A stretch of DNA of 64,000 nt from Streptomyces sp. CMB-StM0423 (GTDB lineage: Bacteria; Actinomycetota; Actinomycetes; Streptomycetales; Streptomycetaceae), in the NCBI RefSeq assembly GCF_002847285.1, contig NZ_CP025407.1, positions 2,296,501-2,360,500 of the forward strand, in the 5' to 3' direction. Numbering within the stretch: the stretch's first letter is position 1; the number at the start of each line of letters is the position of its first letter. The position numbers and the translations under genes are program-made. Below are positions 32,341 through 40,532 of this stretch, one piece after another. Below the pieces are notes generated by a model that had not been told where the DNA came from, did not search any database, and worked only from the letters and a program-made list of their open reading frames with translations.

Positions 32341-33201
32341 TCAGCGGCGCGGGCGGGGCAGGGCCGGCCTGGTGCTGGTGCTCCAGCGCGGGACGCTGGC
32401 CGGCGGTAGTGCGGCCGGGCGGCGGGCGGCGGCCCGCCGGACATCGAGGGGCGAGGGTGCCGGCGGCAGCGGCGCCCGGACGGGAGTGAGCTGGGCCATG
32501 CCCGCGACGTAGCTGAAGGTGTCTTCGCGCCATCGGGGCAGCGGGGCGGGGTCGGCGACGCACCGGGTGACGGCGGCGAGCAGTGCGACGGGAGTATAGG
32601 TGCTGGCCGTTGCGTACCAGGCCGGCTTGTCGATGGACCGGCCCGCCCAGAGCTGCCAGCGGGCGTCCCGCGTGGTCAACTCGCCTTCCGGGTCGAGGTT
32701 GCCGCCGGTGTACTCCAGGCCAGCGTGCCGGTCCGGAGCATCGACCAGGTAGACCCCCAAGTAGGGGCGGTCCAGTGTCCAGCCCTGCTGCAGCAGAGGG
32801 TCGACGATGCGAATGGGGTCGCGCTCGGCGATCCCGGGAAACGGCCTGGCCAGATAGGCGTCCCTGGCCTCGTAGGCGGTGGCCAGTGCAGTGGTGAAGG
32901 CGGTCACGAACTCGGTGGGGGTGGCTTTGTTGAAGCAGACGCCCCACGCCGGCGGGCCGAAGGGGTCGCGGTAGGCGTTGATGCGCCAGAGGCCGTCGTC
33001 CTCGCCTTCGGGGAGGTAGCCCAGACGCACCCGCCGGTTCGGCGAGTTGGTGTAGACGTTGCCGAGGTCATCGTGGCGCAGGTCCCAGCCGAGGCCGAGA
33101 AGCGGGGCGAGGGCAGGGTCGCCGATCCCCGTAGTACCGGCGAGGTACCGGGGGGAGACGTACACGTCCCCGTCGATGTCAGGGTCGTTCAAATGATCCA
33201 T
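32341..33201 (-). CDS. DUF317-domain protein
   Basis: The 286-aa protein has the standard Streptomyces DUF317 layout: DGDVYVSPRYLAGTTGIGDP, GWDLRHDDLGNVYTNSPNRR, LGYLPEGEDDGLWRINAYRD and PPAWGVCFNKATPTEFVTAF, then a second unit (DPLLQQGWTLDRPYLGVYL), then a proline/arginine-rich C-terminus. A related protein lies at 25014-25817. DUF317 genes cluster with plasmid and integrative-element functions, but no activity is known. The ATG at 33201 lacks a clear ribosome binding site; the message may be leaderless. Confidence 0.8.
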   Translation of the reverse strand: MDHLNDPDIDGDVYVSPRYLAGTTGIGDPALAPLLGLGWDLRHDDLGNVYTNSPNRRVRLGYLPEGEDDGLWRINAYRDPFGPPAWGVCFNKATPTEFVTAFTTALATAYEARDAYLARPFPGIAERDPIRIVDPLLQQGWTLDRPYLGVYLVDAPDRHAGLEYTGGNLDPEGELTTRDARWQLWAGRSIDKPAWYATASTYTPVALLAAVTRCVADPAPLPRWREDTFSYVAGMAQLTPVRAPLPPAPSPLDVRRAAARRPAALPPASVPRWSTSTRPALPRPRR

Positions 33202-33243
33202 CCGGATATGGGGTGCGCGGCGTGCCGTGGCAGCCGCGCGGGG

Positions 33244-34482
33244 CTACGCGGGAGCGATCTCGACGGTCAGGTTCCGGTACGCCTCGGTGGCTCGGGCCTG
33301 CGCTTCGGCGCCGGTGGCACCGGTGGTGATCACGAAGCCGATGCGGGCGGTGAACATGTCGCCTTGCGGGGGCAGGACGAGGCGGTCGCCGACCTCGCGT
33401 GTGAAGGTGGCCTGGTCGAGCCAGCCGGCGCCGTCGGCGAAGTCGGTGTCGATCTCGCGGGTGGTGAGGGTGCCGGAGTAGGCGGGGTAGATCATGCGGA
33501 TCGCCGCGGCCCGGTTTCGGGTGGGGGCGAGGTCGGGGGTGTGGCCGCAGGCGATGTCGGCGGCGGCGCGGGCCAGGTCGATGCCGGTGGCGGATTGGAC
33601 GAGGTGGCCGATCAGGTCGCCGGCCAGGCGGGCATTGACCTCGATCAGCCGCGGGCGGCCGTCGACCAGGCGCATCTCGACGTGGCTGACGCCGTCGGTG
33701 ACGCCGAGGGCCTCCAGCGCCGCCGTGGCGGCCGGGGCAACCCGCGGCAGCACTGGATCGGCGGCGTCGACGACGTGCGCCAGTTCCTCGAAGTACGGGG
33801 GCATGCCGACGGTCTTGCGGGTGACGGCGACCGCGGAACTCCGGCCCTTGTGGGTGACGCACTCCACGCTGATCTCCGGCCCGTCGAGGTACTCCTCGAC
33901 CAGGACCCGGGGGCTTTCCACCTGGCGGCCCGCGGCCCGGGCGGCGTGGTGGTAGGCGAAGGGCAGTTCGTCGTCGTTGTCGGCGCGGGTGACGCCCATG
34001 CTCGCGGCGAGCGCGGCCGGTTTGAGTACGACGGGGTAGCCGACGCGCTGGGCCGCCTCACGTGCCTCGGTCTCGCTGCGGATGCTGACGGAGACGGCTG
34101 AAGGCACCTGTCCGCGGGCGAACGCGGCCCGGGCCGCGGCCTTGTCACGGCACCTGCGCAGCGCGGAGACAGGGGTGGTGGGCAGGGAGAGGCTGCGGGC
34201 CAGGCGGGCGACGGGCACGAGGTACCACTCGGTCCACGTCATCACCCCGGCCACCGGGTGCCGCCGGGCCAGCGCACGCCCGGCGGCCAGCAGCGCCTCT
34301 TCGTCGGCCGGGTCGGCGACTTCGGCGTCGATGATCCATGGGCGCTGCCACGTCGGCTCCTTCTCGCAGGCGAGGACGACGTCGTAGTGGGCGGCGATGT
34401 TCTCCAGGCACCAGCCGCGGTACGCCTGCGCTTCCAGGTCGGAGGCGGCAACGATCAGCAGGACGGGACGGGCGGTCAACAA
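33244..34482 (-). CDS. ATP-grasp ligase
   Basis: The 412-aa protein has an N-terminal pre-ATP-grasp domain (VLLIVAASDLEAQAYRGWC), the ATP-grasp nucleotide-binding lysines in GYPVVLKPAALAASMGV, the VLVEEYLDGPEISVECVTHK segment, and the metal-binding HVEMRLVDGRPRLIEVNARL (Glu and Asn ligands). The family joins a carboxylate to an amine through an acyl phosphate; relatives include dipeptide ligases and carbamoyl-phosphate-type enzymes. It is the most downstream gene of a cassette with an MFS exporter and winged-helix regulators, which fits the making and export of a small peptide-like compound. Substrate specificity cannot be read. Confidence 0.85.
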   Translation of the reverse strand: MLTARPVLLIVAASDLEAQAYRGWCLENIAAHYDVVLACEKEPTWQRPWIIDAEVADPADEEALLAAGRALARRHPVAGVMTWTEWYLVPVARLARSLSLPTTPVSALRRCRDKAAARAAFARGQVPSAVSVSIRSETEAREAAQRVGYPVVLKPAALAASMGVTRADNDDELPFAYHHAARAAGRQVESPRVLVEEYLDGPEISVECVTHKGRSSAVAVTRKTVGMPPYFEELAHVVDAADPVLPRVAPAATAALEALGVTDGVSHVEMRLVDGRPRLIEVNARLAGDLIGHLVQSATGIDLARAAADIACGHTPDLAPTRNRAAAIRMIYPAYSGTLTTREIDTDFADGAGWLDQATFTREVGDRLVLPPQGDMFTARIGFVITTGATGAEAQARATEAYRNLTVEIAPA

Positions 34483-34539
34483 GGCTCCGATCAGCAGACG
34501 GCACAGGAGGACGAGCGGGCGGCCCCGGGGCCGGTGGGG

Positions 34540-34842
34540 TCAGGGTGCGCGGCGTTGGCGCAGTTCGAAGGCCCCCGCCCAGTGCGGGTGCTCGGCGATC
34601 AGCTTCCGGGCGTAGAGGGCGGTGTAGTTGTTGTTCAGCCCGCCGGCGCCGTGCGGGAGTTGGCGGCGCAGGTCCTCGAAGAGGTCCTTGAGGCTGATGC
34701 GCGTGAGGCCGGCGGCCAGGTGCCGGGCGGCCCGGCGTTCGAGTGCGCGGTAGATGTGCGGGTTCTGTGCGTCGAAGGCGTGGAACCGTTCGGTGATGGT
34801 CCAACCGCCGGCGCAGGGCGCCTCGGGGCGGGTTGGTGACAT
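34540..34842 (-). CDS. Small phage/plasmid-type hypothetical protein
   Basis: The 100-aa protein starts MSPTRPEAPCAGGWTITERF and contains AFDAQNPHIYRALERRAARH, SLKDLFEDLRRQLPHG and NNNYTALYARKLIAEHPHWA. Proteins with this ITERFHAFDAQNPHIY...ARKLIAEHP pattern recur on phages and mobile elements. GGAGGACC precedes the ATG. It lies between the MFS and ATP-grasp genes on the same strand. The function is unknown; a DNA-associated role is possible. Confidence 0.65.
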   Translation of the reverse strand: MSPTRPEAPCAGGWTITERFHAFDAQNPHIYRALERRAARHLAAGLTRISLKDLFEDLRRQLPHGAGGLNNNYTALYARKLIAEHPHWAGAFELRQRRAP

Positions 34843-34878
34843 GGCGGTCCTCCTCGGGCTGCGGGAGCGTGGGCGGGG

Positions 34879-36114
34879 TCAGGTGTGCAGGGCGGGGTCG
34901 GTGCGCAGGCGGGTGAAGGCGAGGAGGAGTCCGAGGGCCTGGACGGCGGCGCAGGCGGTGATGACGTGGCCGAGGTCGGCGGGCGGCGTCAGCGCGGTGA
35001 GCACGCCGGCTAGGGGGAAGGGCAGCAGGAGGATGAGGATGGTCGCCGCCAGCGTGCTGCCGAAGACGGCCGTGGGGATGAGGCGGGCGCGAAGCGTGCG
35101 CAGGACGACGGTCATGCCGCCTTCGGCGGCCATGAGGATGGCGATGAGGATCAGGTAGGAGCGGTAGGTGGGTGCGTGGGCGGCGGCCAGGCAGGCGAGC
35201 GAAGCGAGTGCGGCGCAGGCGGCGCCGACCGTCCACAGGCCCAGGCGGTCGATTGCGAAGCGGCAGAGCGCGACGCTGGCCAGGGTGGCGGCTGCGGCGG
35301 TGGACCAGAGCAGGCCGACCGCGGTGGTGGACTGCCCGAAGTGCTTGACGACGATCACGGGGGCTGCGGCTTGGAGGAAGCCGATGGCCAGGTTGGACAG
35401 GGTCAGGCCGGTGACGAGCCAGCCGAGTGCGGGAAGGGAGCGGATGGTGCGCCATCCCGTCACCAGCCCTGCGCCCGCGCGGTCCTTCGGCGCCCGGGCG
35501 GGAGTGACGGGTGAGGGCGGGGTGTGCAGGGCGAGGAGCGCGGCGAGCAGGGAGATCGCCGCGACCACCGCGAGCATCTGCGGCGGTCCGGCGAGCAGGA
35601 GCACCCCCGCGGCAGCGGGGCCGGCCAGGGTGGCGGTCTGGTCGATGCCGAGGAGGACGGACTGGACGCGGTGGGCCCGCGGGCCGGCCCGGCGGCCGGC
35701 GGCGCCGCCGGCGGTCTCGGCCGCGATATAGCTGAACTCGGTGAGCACACCGGTCGACGCGGCCAGCGCCATCACCGTCGTACTCGCCACCGTTCCGGAC
35801 GGATGGATGCTAAGGAGGAGCGCGCCGGCGGCCAGGGCCAGGGCGCGGCCGAGGGAGGCCAGGCAGAAAACAACGGATGCCCCGCGCCGGTCGACGACCG
35901 ATCCAGCCCAGCCGAACGCAGCCAGGCGGGGGATCCACTCCAGGGCGAACGCAAGTCCGGTCAGGGCGGCGGAGCCGGTGGTGTGCAGGACCAGCAGGGG
36001 GATGCCGTAGGTGGACATGGCGAACGCCGCGGCGTCCGCGGTGCGCGGCAGGTAGATGCCGCGGGCCAGCCCGGCGGGGTGACGGGCGTGCCGGGGGGAG
36101 AGCGCGGTGCTCAC
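34879..36114 (-). CDS. MFS transporter
   Basis: The 411-aa protein shows 11-12 hydrophobic helices and MFS motif A after helix 2 (GWAGSVVDRRGASVVF). The start is a GTG at 36114 overlapping the stop of the upstream regulator (GTGA); the open frame continues upstream in error. It is similar in layout to the Streptomyces drug/metabolite exporters of the enterobactin-exporter-like type. Given the ATP-grasp enzyme downstream and the regulators upstream it probably exports the cassette product or confers resistance to it. Confidence 0.85.
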   Translation of the reverse strand: MSTALSPRHARHPAGLARGIYLPRTADAAAFAMSTYGIPLLVLHTTGSAALTGLAFALEWIPRLAAFGWAGSVVDRRGASVVFCLASLGRALALAAGALLLSIHPSGTVASTTVMALAASTGVLTEFSYIAAETAGGAAGRRAGPRAHRVQSVLLGIDQTATLAGPAAAGVLLLAGPPQMLAVVAAISLLAALLALHTPPSPVTPARAPKDRAGAGLVTGWRTIRSLPALGWLVTGLTLSNLAIGFLQAAAPVIVVKHFGQSTTAVGLLWSTAAAATLASVALCRFAIDRLGLWTVGAACAALASLACLAAAHAPTYRSYLILIAILMAAEGGMTVVLRTLRARLIPTAVFGSTLAATILILLLPFPLAGVLTALTPPADLGHVITACAAVQALGLLLAFTRLRTDPALHT

Positions 36115-36614
36115 GCGGCCGGCTCGTACTCGGTGACGGGCTGGGTGAGTTGCGGGTTGGCCGTCAGCCACCGGATCAGATGACCGGGCAGGTCCTCTCC
36201 GGCGGCCTCGGCGCCGGGCAAGTCCGCACCCGAGCCTTCGGCGCTCTGGGTGGCGAGGGTGTGGACGAGGAGGTCGAGGGTGTGCTGGATGCGGGTGGTG
36301 AAGGTGCTGACCGGGGTCGGGTAGGCGTGGTGGCGGGCCCAGCGGGCGGTCGCGTCGTAGAAGGCGGCCAGGTGGAAGCCGGAATCGGTCAGGTCGAGGC
36401 CGCCCACGGGTCCCGCCTGCACGAGCCCGTGAGCACGGGCCATGTGGACGGCGCGGCGGGCGCGGCCCGCGGGCAGGTCGGACAGGGTGGCGGTCAGCAT
36501 CCTCGGCGCTATCGACCCGTTGTCGTCGATTTCGGTGATCAGCCGGATCAGCGCCGGCGAGGCCAGCACCCGGGCGGCGGCGCGCAGTTCAGCGGGTCCC
36601 AGAGTGGTGGTCAT
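36111..36614 (-). CDS. Winged-helix regulator-like protein
   Basis: The 167-aa protein begins MTTTLGPAELRAAARVLASP. A winged-helix domain follows (LIRLITEIDDNGSIAPRMLT, LSDLPAGRARRAVHMARAHG, LVQAGPVGGLDLTDSGFHLA), similar to one HxlR/MarR unit. A helical C-terminal segment (FTTRIQHTLDLLVHTLATQS) may mediate dimerisation. The ATG overlaps the stop of the HxlR gene (ATGA), and its own stop overlaps the MFS start. It probably regulates the exporter jointly with the upstream tandem HxlR protein. Confidence 0.7.
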   Translation of the reverse strand: MTTTLGPAELRAAARVLASPALIRLITEIDDNGSIAPRMLTATLSDLPAGRARRAVHMARAHGLVQAGPVGGLDLTDSGFHLAAFYDATARWARHHAYPTPVSTFTTRIQHTLDLLVHTLATQSAEGSGADLPGAEAAGEDLPGHLIRWLTANPQLTQPVTEYEPAA

Positions 36615-37438
36615 CGGTTCGGGCCTCCTGCCGTGAGCGGCGCCGGCGGGCCGGCAGGGGTGGCGTGCGAGAACAGATCGCTGTACGAGGGCCGGGCGCC
36701 GCCGGGCCGTGGCGCCGCGGGGGGCGTGGTGGTCGGCCGCGTGGGTTGGCCGGACCGCGGCTTCGGCGCGGACAGGGGCTGTGTGTGGCCCCAGACGGGG
36801 TGGTGGGCGGCGTGGTTGAGGGGCTTGCCGGCGGCCCAGGCGGACAGGGCACCGAGGACCGGGCCCAGGGCTTCGCCGGCGGCGGACAGCCGGTAGGGCT
36901 GTCCGGGGCCGTCGGTGTCGACCAGGCCGTCGACGGTGAGCTGGCGCAGCGGGGGATAGATGTTGCTCCAGGCGCTGTGGGGCATGACGAGCTGGAAAAG
37001 AGCCCGGCCGCTGGTCTCCCCGCGGACCCTCAGCGCCCACAGGATGCCCGCGGCGTGGCGCCGGGTCAGCAGGGTCAGGCTGTCCTCGATCTGGTCGATC
37101 GCGGAGGGCGGTTGGGCGGCTTCTTCGAGGTGTGCCTCGGCCCAGGTGACGATCACCGGCAGGACCGGGAGAAGAGCGGCGCCGCGGTCGGTGAGGCCGT
37201 ACGTGACGTGCCGTGTCGTGTGCTCGGTACGTTCGACGAGGCCGGCGTCGCACAGGGTGCGGGTCTTCGGGTGGAACTGGCTGTCCTTCAGCCAGGGCAG
37301 GCGGGCGGCCAGTTCGTGGTAGCGCAGCGGCTCGGCGGCCAGCGCCAGCAGGATCCGTACGTTCCACCGCGGCGTGATCATGGCGAGTGCCTCGGTGACC
37401 CGGGCAATGTCCGCGTCGGTTTCGGAAGAGAGGCCCAA
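36611..37438 (-). CDS. Regulator with two tandem HxlR-type winged-helix domains
   Basis: The 275-aa protein has one HxlR unit at residues about 10-100 (ALAMITPRWNVRILLALAAE, LPWLKDSQFHPKTRTLCDAG, LVERTEHTTRHVTYGLTDRG) and a second at about 115-205 (LLTRRHAAGILWALRVRGET, PHSAWSNIYPPLRQLTVDGL, PYRLSAAGEALGPVLGALSA). A proline-rich tail follows. Ordinary HxlR proteins have one domain of 100-120 aa and act as dimers, so this is a single-chain pseudo-dimer. It is the first gene of the coupled HxlR, winged-helix, MFS run and is probably its controller. Confidence 0.85.
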   Translation of the reverse strand: MGLSSETDADIARVTEALAMITPRWNVRILLALAAEPLRYHELAARLPWLKDSQFHPKTRTLCDAGLVERTEHTTRHVTYGLTDRGAALLPVLPVIVTWAEAHLEEAAQPPSAIDQIEDSLTLLTRRHAAGILWALRVRGETSGRALFQLVMPHSAWSNIYPPLRQLTVDGLVDTDGPGQPYRLSAAGEALGPVLGALSAWAAGKPLNHAAHHPVWGHTQPLSAPKPRSGQPTRPTTTPPAAPRPGGARPSYSDLFSHATPAGPPAPLTAGGPNR

Positions 37439-37479
37439 AGGAGAACTCCTGGGTGATGAGAGCAGGGGGCGCCTGCGGC

Positions 37480-37878
37480 TCAGCGGCTGCGGGCTACTGC
37501 TGTCGAGCGGGGCGGCGGCGAAGGAGGCTCCCTCGTCGGTGGGGAGGCAGCTACGCGGGTCAGGCTCTGCAGGACGGCGGCGGCGGAGGCGGCCTGGACG
37601 TCGTGGACGGCGACGGCTTCGGCGAGCCGGCGAGTACCGTCGAGGAGGTGGGAGACCTCGTGCGGACCGAGCCGCCGGCCGGGCTGGAGGAGGCGGGTGA
37701 GGTAGTCGCGGTGAAAGGTGATGCTGTGCTCGGCGTCGGCGAGGGCTTGGTGCATGCCGAGCAGGGCGGCGAGCATCCCGGGCCGCCGGGCCTCGGGATG
37801 GGCTTTGAGGTCGGCAAGCGGCTCGCCGTACAGGTCCTCGATCCGCCCCGCTATCCCGGCGGCGGTCAGGTCCGCCAA
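37480..37878 (-). CDS. Hypothetical protein, helical
   Basis: The 132-aa protein begins at a TTG (37878) and reads ADLTAAGIAGRIEDLYGEPL, LKAHPEARRPGMLAALLGMH, QALADAEHSITFHRDYLTRL and so on. It is mostly helical with a proline/arginine-rich tail. It starts 11 bp after the stop of the upstream gene and is in the same small-protein operon. No family is recognised. Confidence 0.5.
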   Translation of the reverse strand: MADLTAAGIAGRIEDLYGEPLADLKAHPEARRPGMLAALLGMHQALADAEHSITFHRDYLTRLLQPGRRLGPHEVSHLLDGTRRLAEAVAVHDVQAASAAAVLQSLTRVAASPPTREPPSPPPRSTAVARSR

Positions 37879-37888
37879 GCCGGCGCCC

Positions 37889-38332
37889 TCACCGCCCCGG
37901 ACCAGCAGCCGATCCGGTACGCGTGATCGCGGGCGCGGCAGCCGGCGGCAGCGTGGTGACGGCCCTGTGCTGGGTCATGCGGACGGGGCGGGAGACGGCG
38001 GGTGCGGGCATGGTGCGCAGCAGTTCGCCGAGCGCGGCGCGGTAGCCGTCACGGGCATCGAGCGCCGCCTGCAGCCACTGCGCGTCGACGCGGAGCTTGT
38101 CCGCGGACAGCTCGCCCATGTCCCGTTGAGGCCGGGTGTCGGCGTGCACCCGGTCGCGGACCCTGGCGACCTGCTCCTCCGTCAGGGCGAGGAACGCGCG
38201 CAGCTCCAGGGCGCGGACCAGCGCAGGAGCGGCGTCAGACCCGGTCGCGCTCGTGTGCAGCGCATCGAGTGGGGCGCCGAAGAGTCTCTGCAGCTCGTCG
38301 TCGACGCTGCTGGGCCGGACGTCCGCGCTCAC
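37889..38332 (-). CDS. Hypothetical protein, helical
   Basis: The 147-aa protein starts at a GTG (38332) overlapping the previous stop (GTGA). It reads VSADVRPSSVDDELQRLFGA and contains LVRALELRAFLALTEEQVAR, RDMGELSADKLRVDAQWLQA and LDARDGYRAALGELLRTMPA. It has long predicted helices and a flexible C-terminus. It is part of the 38787-37480 operon; function unknown. Confidence 0.5.
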   Translation of the reverse strand: MSADVRPSSVDDELQRLFGAPLDALHTSATGSDAAPALVRALELRAFLALTEEQVARVRDRVHADTRPQRDMGELSADKLRVDAQWLQAALDARDGYRAALGELLRTMPAPAVSRPVRMTQHRAVTTLPPAAAPAITRTGSAAGPGR

Positions 38333-38787
38333 GAACGGGCCCTCCCCGCCGCCCGCAGGGCCGTCGGCGCCGGCGCCGAAGCGGGGCGGGCCGGGGCGGT
38401 GGTCTGCACCGCCGGTCCCTTGCGTCGCGGGGTGGTCTGTTTCCCCGGTGCGTCGGGGTCGAGGAGGTAGCGCACGACCAGGGCCCGGCCGTCTCGCGCG
38501 GTCACCGCGGCGTTGACGAACTGGGCGAGATCCGTCGTCTGGTCGTCGACCTCGCCGGGCTGGGTGCCCAGCGCAGCCAGGAGGTCGTCCTCCGCGCGGT
38601 CGAGCACCTCCTGGGATTCGATGAGGAGACCGTGCCATTTCACGACGGAGGTGGCTTGGGGATTCGCGTCCGGCCGGGCGGCGACCGCGGCCTTCAACTT
38701 GCCCATGCCCATGTCGAATTGGGCTTCGATCCGTTCGGTGAGCACGCTCACGACGTGGTCAGCGTTCTCGGGTATGTCGTCGGACAA
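38329..38787 (-). CDS. Hypothetical protein, first gene of a small operon
   Basis: A TTG at 38787 with GGAG at 5-nt spacing starts LSDDIPENADHVVSVLTERI. The 152-aa product contains AQFDMGMGKLKAAVAARPDA and QEVLDRAEDDLLAALGTQPG, mainly helical, and a proline/alanine-rich end. The open frame continues upstream but that part is not supported. It overlaps the next gene by GTGA. Possible adaptor or nucleoid-type small protein; no family recognised. Confidence 0.5.
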   Translation of the reverse strand: MSDDIPENADHVVSVLTERIEAQFDMGMGKLKAAVAARPDANPQATSVVKWHGLLIESQEVLDRAEDDLLAALGTQPGEVDDQTTDLAQFVNAAVTARDGRALVVRYLLDPDAPGKQTTPRRKGPAVQTTAPARPASAPAPTALRAAGRARS

Positions 38788-39008
38788 AGGAACTCCATTC
38801 AGCGGGGAAACAGGAGACAGCGCCTGGCCGTTCGGACAGTTGAGGCTGTGCTCGCGGTGACGGAAGTACCGGCACACCGGGCGCCCCGCGCATCGCCGCG
38901 GGAAGGGGAATTCCGGGTGGAGCGCATGCCGGTATGACCTCCGTGCAGGGCAGGAAGACTGCGTGGAAAGGGGCCCTGGTTTTCCGGGGCGGTATAAGGG
39001 TCCACAGA

Positions 39009-39033
39009 ATCGCCGGTTTGCCTAACCGGCGAT
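39009..39033 (-). terminator. Hairpin terminator between two minus-strand units
   Basis: ATCGCCGGTT at 39009-39018 and AACCGGCGAT at 39024-39033 form a perfect 10-bp stem with a 5-nt loop, 39 bp past the stop of the gene ending at 39072. There is no T tract, which is common for actinobacterial terminators. It separates this gene from the 38787-37480 operon. Confidence 0.6.
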
Positions 39034-39071
39034 CGTCGGCTATGTTCCGCCCGGCCCGGCGGTCTCAGCGC

Positions 39072-39815
39072 TCAGCGCGAAGGGCCGGACGGGCGCCGGG
39101 CAGGGGACCCGGGCAGCCCGGGCGGGCGTGGATTCGCTGCCGCCGGACGCATCGGCGGCAGGGGGCCGGCGTCGCCAGCGAGCCGGTCCCAGCACCATCC
39201 CAGAGCCTCCTGCGGGGTGGCGAAGCCGCCCTCCCGCAGTGTGTACGTCTGCGCATCGGTGTCGACTTCCTCGACCACGACGCGAAACGGCGGCACGGCC
39301 TGCTCGTCCACGGCGCCCATGGCCACGACGGTGACGAAGTCGTCCGGGTCGTCCCGGGTGTAGGAGAAACCGATCCCGTAGTGGTCGCCTTCGAACATCA
39401 GGCGTCGGCCCAGTGCCCGCGTCGCCTCGTCCGCGGGCTGAGGGCCCAGTCCGGGATCCAGGGTGATGGCGTCGGGAGGGCAGCCGCGGTGGATCAGCCA
39501 GGACTGCACCATCGCGGGCAGCGGCAGCACGTCGTGGTTGAAATCGAAGGTCCGCGAGTCCGGATCCCGCTTCAGGTACACGCCGACGTACGGGGCCTCG
39601 CCGGGATGGCCCCAGGTCGCGCTGGAGTCGAACAGGACGTAGTAACTGCGGCCGTCGGCGGTGTGGTGTTCGGCGAGAGAGAGCAGGCTGCCGGCATGGA
39701 GGCCGACCAGGACATGGAAGGCGCGGGAGACCTTCTCGTCGGCGTCGAGCTGGTCCACGCCGAAGTCGACTTCGGAAGGTTCCTTGCGGTCCGGCTCGGG
39801 TTGGGTGGGAGGCAA
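39072..39815 (-). CDS. Hypothetical protein conserved in style with plasmid genes
   Basis: The 247-aa protein starts at a TTG (39815, AAAGG upstream). Recognisable blocks are ADEKVSRAFHVLVGLHAGSL, YYVLFDSSATWGHPGEAPYV, FDFNHDVLPLPAMVQSWLIH and MFEGDHYGIGFSYTRDDPDD. The core is alpha/beta with many acidic residues, and the C-terminus is proline/arginine-rich. No domain is recognised. It heads nothing obvious: a terminator-like hairpin follows and another gene lies 19 bp upstream, so it is the last gene of the 41641-39072 run. Confidence 0.5.
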   Translation of the reverse strand: MPPTQPEPDRKEPSEVDFGVDQLDADEKVSRAFHVLVGLHAGSLLSLAEHHTADGRSYYVLFDSSATWGHPGEAPYVGVYLKRDPDSRTFDFNHDVLPLPAMVQSWLIHRGCPPDAITLDPGLGPQPADEATRALGRRLMFEGDHYGIGFSYTRDDPDDFVTVVAMGAVDEQAVPPFRVVVEEVDTDAQTYTLREGGFATPQEALGWCWDRLAGDAGPLPPMRPAAANPRPPGLPGSPARRPSGPSR

Positions 39816-39834
39816 CGAGGGCCTTTCGCGGGAG

Positions 39835-40515
39835 TCAGCGCCGGTGCGCAGCAGATGAGGGCCAGGGACCGGGCTTGGGCGGCGAGGTGGTGGGCGGCCG
39901 TCGGGCGGCGAGCAGCGCGGCGCGGCCGGTGTCGGTCAAGGTGATGGGCTGGCCGGCGTTCAGGGGGCGGCTGGTGTCCCGGGCGACCAGGCCGGCGCCC
40001 TCCAGCCGTTGCAGTTCGGCGTAGGGGATGCGGGTGCCGGAGGCTGCGGTGACGGACACCTGGCCGCTGAGCAGGTGCTGGTAGAGCTTGGCTCCTCCGG
40101 CGATGGCGAGCAGGGCGTGCTGTTCCGCCTCGGAGAGGTGTCGTGGGCCGGGCGTCGTGCTGGTGGCGGTGGCCTCGATGGGCTCCAGGGCTGCCGTCAC
40201 CCGCCGGGCGGCGCCATCACGGGCGGCAGCGGCGTTCTTCAGGGCCGCGACAGTGCGGTCGATCCGCGTGAGAAGGGCGTCATCGACGGGCAGCGCGCCG
40301 TCGGCGAGGCGGTGCAGAACGCGGAGGTAGAGGTCCACACCGGCCCCCGCCCTGGCCAGCGCATCGTGCTCGTCGACCAGGCGGGCATGCGGCTCGTCGA
40401 GGAGGCCGCGGTTGCGGTAGGCCCGCAGTGCGGCAGGGCCGTGGCCGGTGACGGCTTCGATGCGATCAGCCAGTGGCGATTCCGCTTCCCGGCCGGATCC
40501 AGGGTTGCCAGGCAT
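39835..40515 (-). CDS. Hypothetical protein with C-terminal winged-helix-like segment
   Basis: The 226-aa protein begins at the ATG at 40515 (MPGNPGSGREAESPLADRIE). The first 120 residues are helical (GHGPAALRAYRNRGLLDEPH, HDALARAGAGVDLYLRVLHR). The C-terminal 90 (SGTRIPYAELQRLEGAGLVA, NAGQPITLTDTGRAALLAAR) read like a winged helix of the PadR/MarR kind. It lies 17 bp downstream of the RelE-like gene and is probably in the same operon. Confidence 0.5.
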   Translation of the reverse strand: MPGNPGSGREAESPLADRIEAVTGHGPAALRAYRNRGLLDEPHARLVDEHDALARAGAGVDLYLRVLHRLADGALPVDDALLTRIDRTVAALKNAAAARDGAARRVTAALEPIEATATSTTPGPRHLSEAEQHALLAIAGGAKLYQHLLSGQVSVTAASGTRIPYAELQRLEGAGLVARDTSRPLNAGQPITLTDTGRAALLAARRPPTTSPPKPGPWPSSAAHRR

Positions 40516-40532
40516 GGGTGAGGCTCCGTGCG

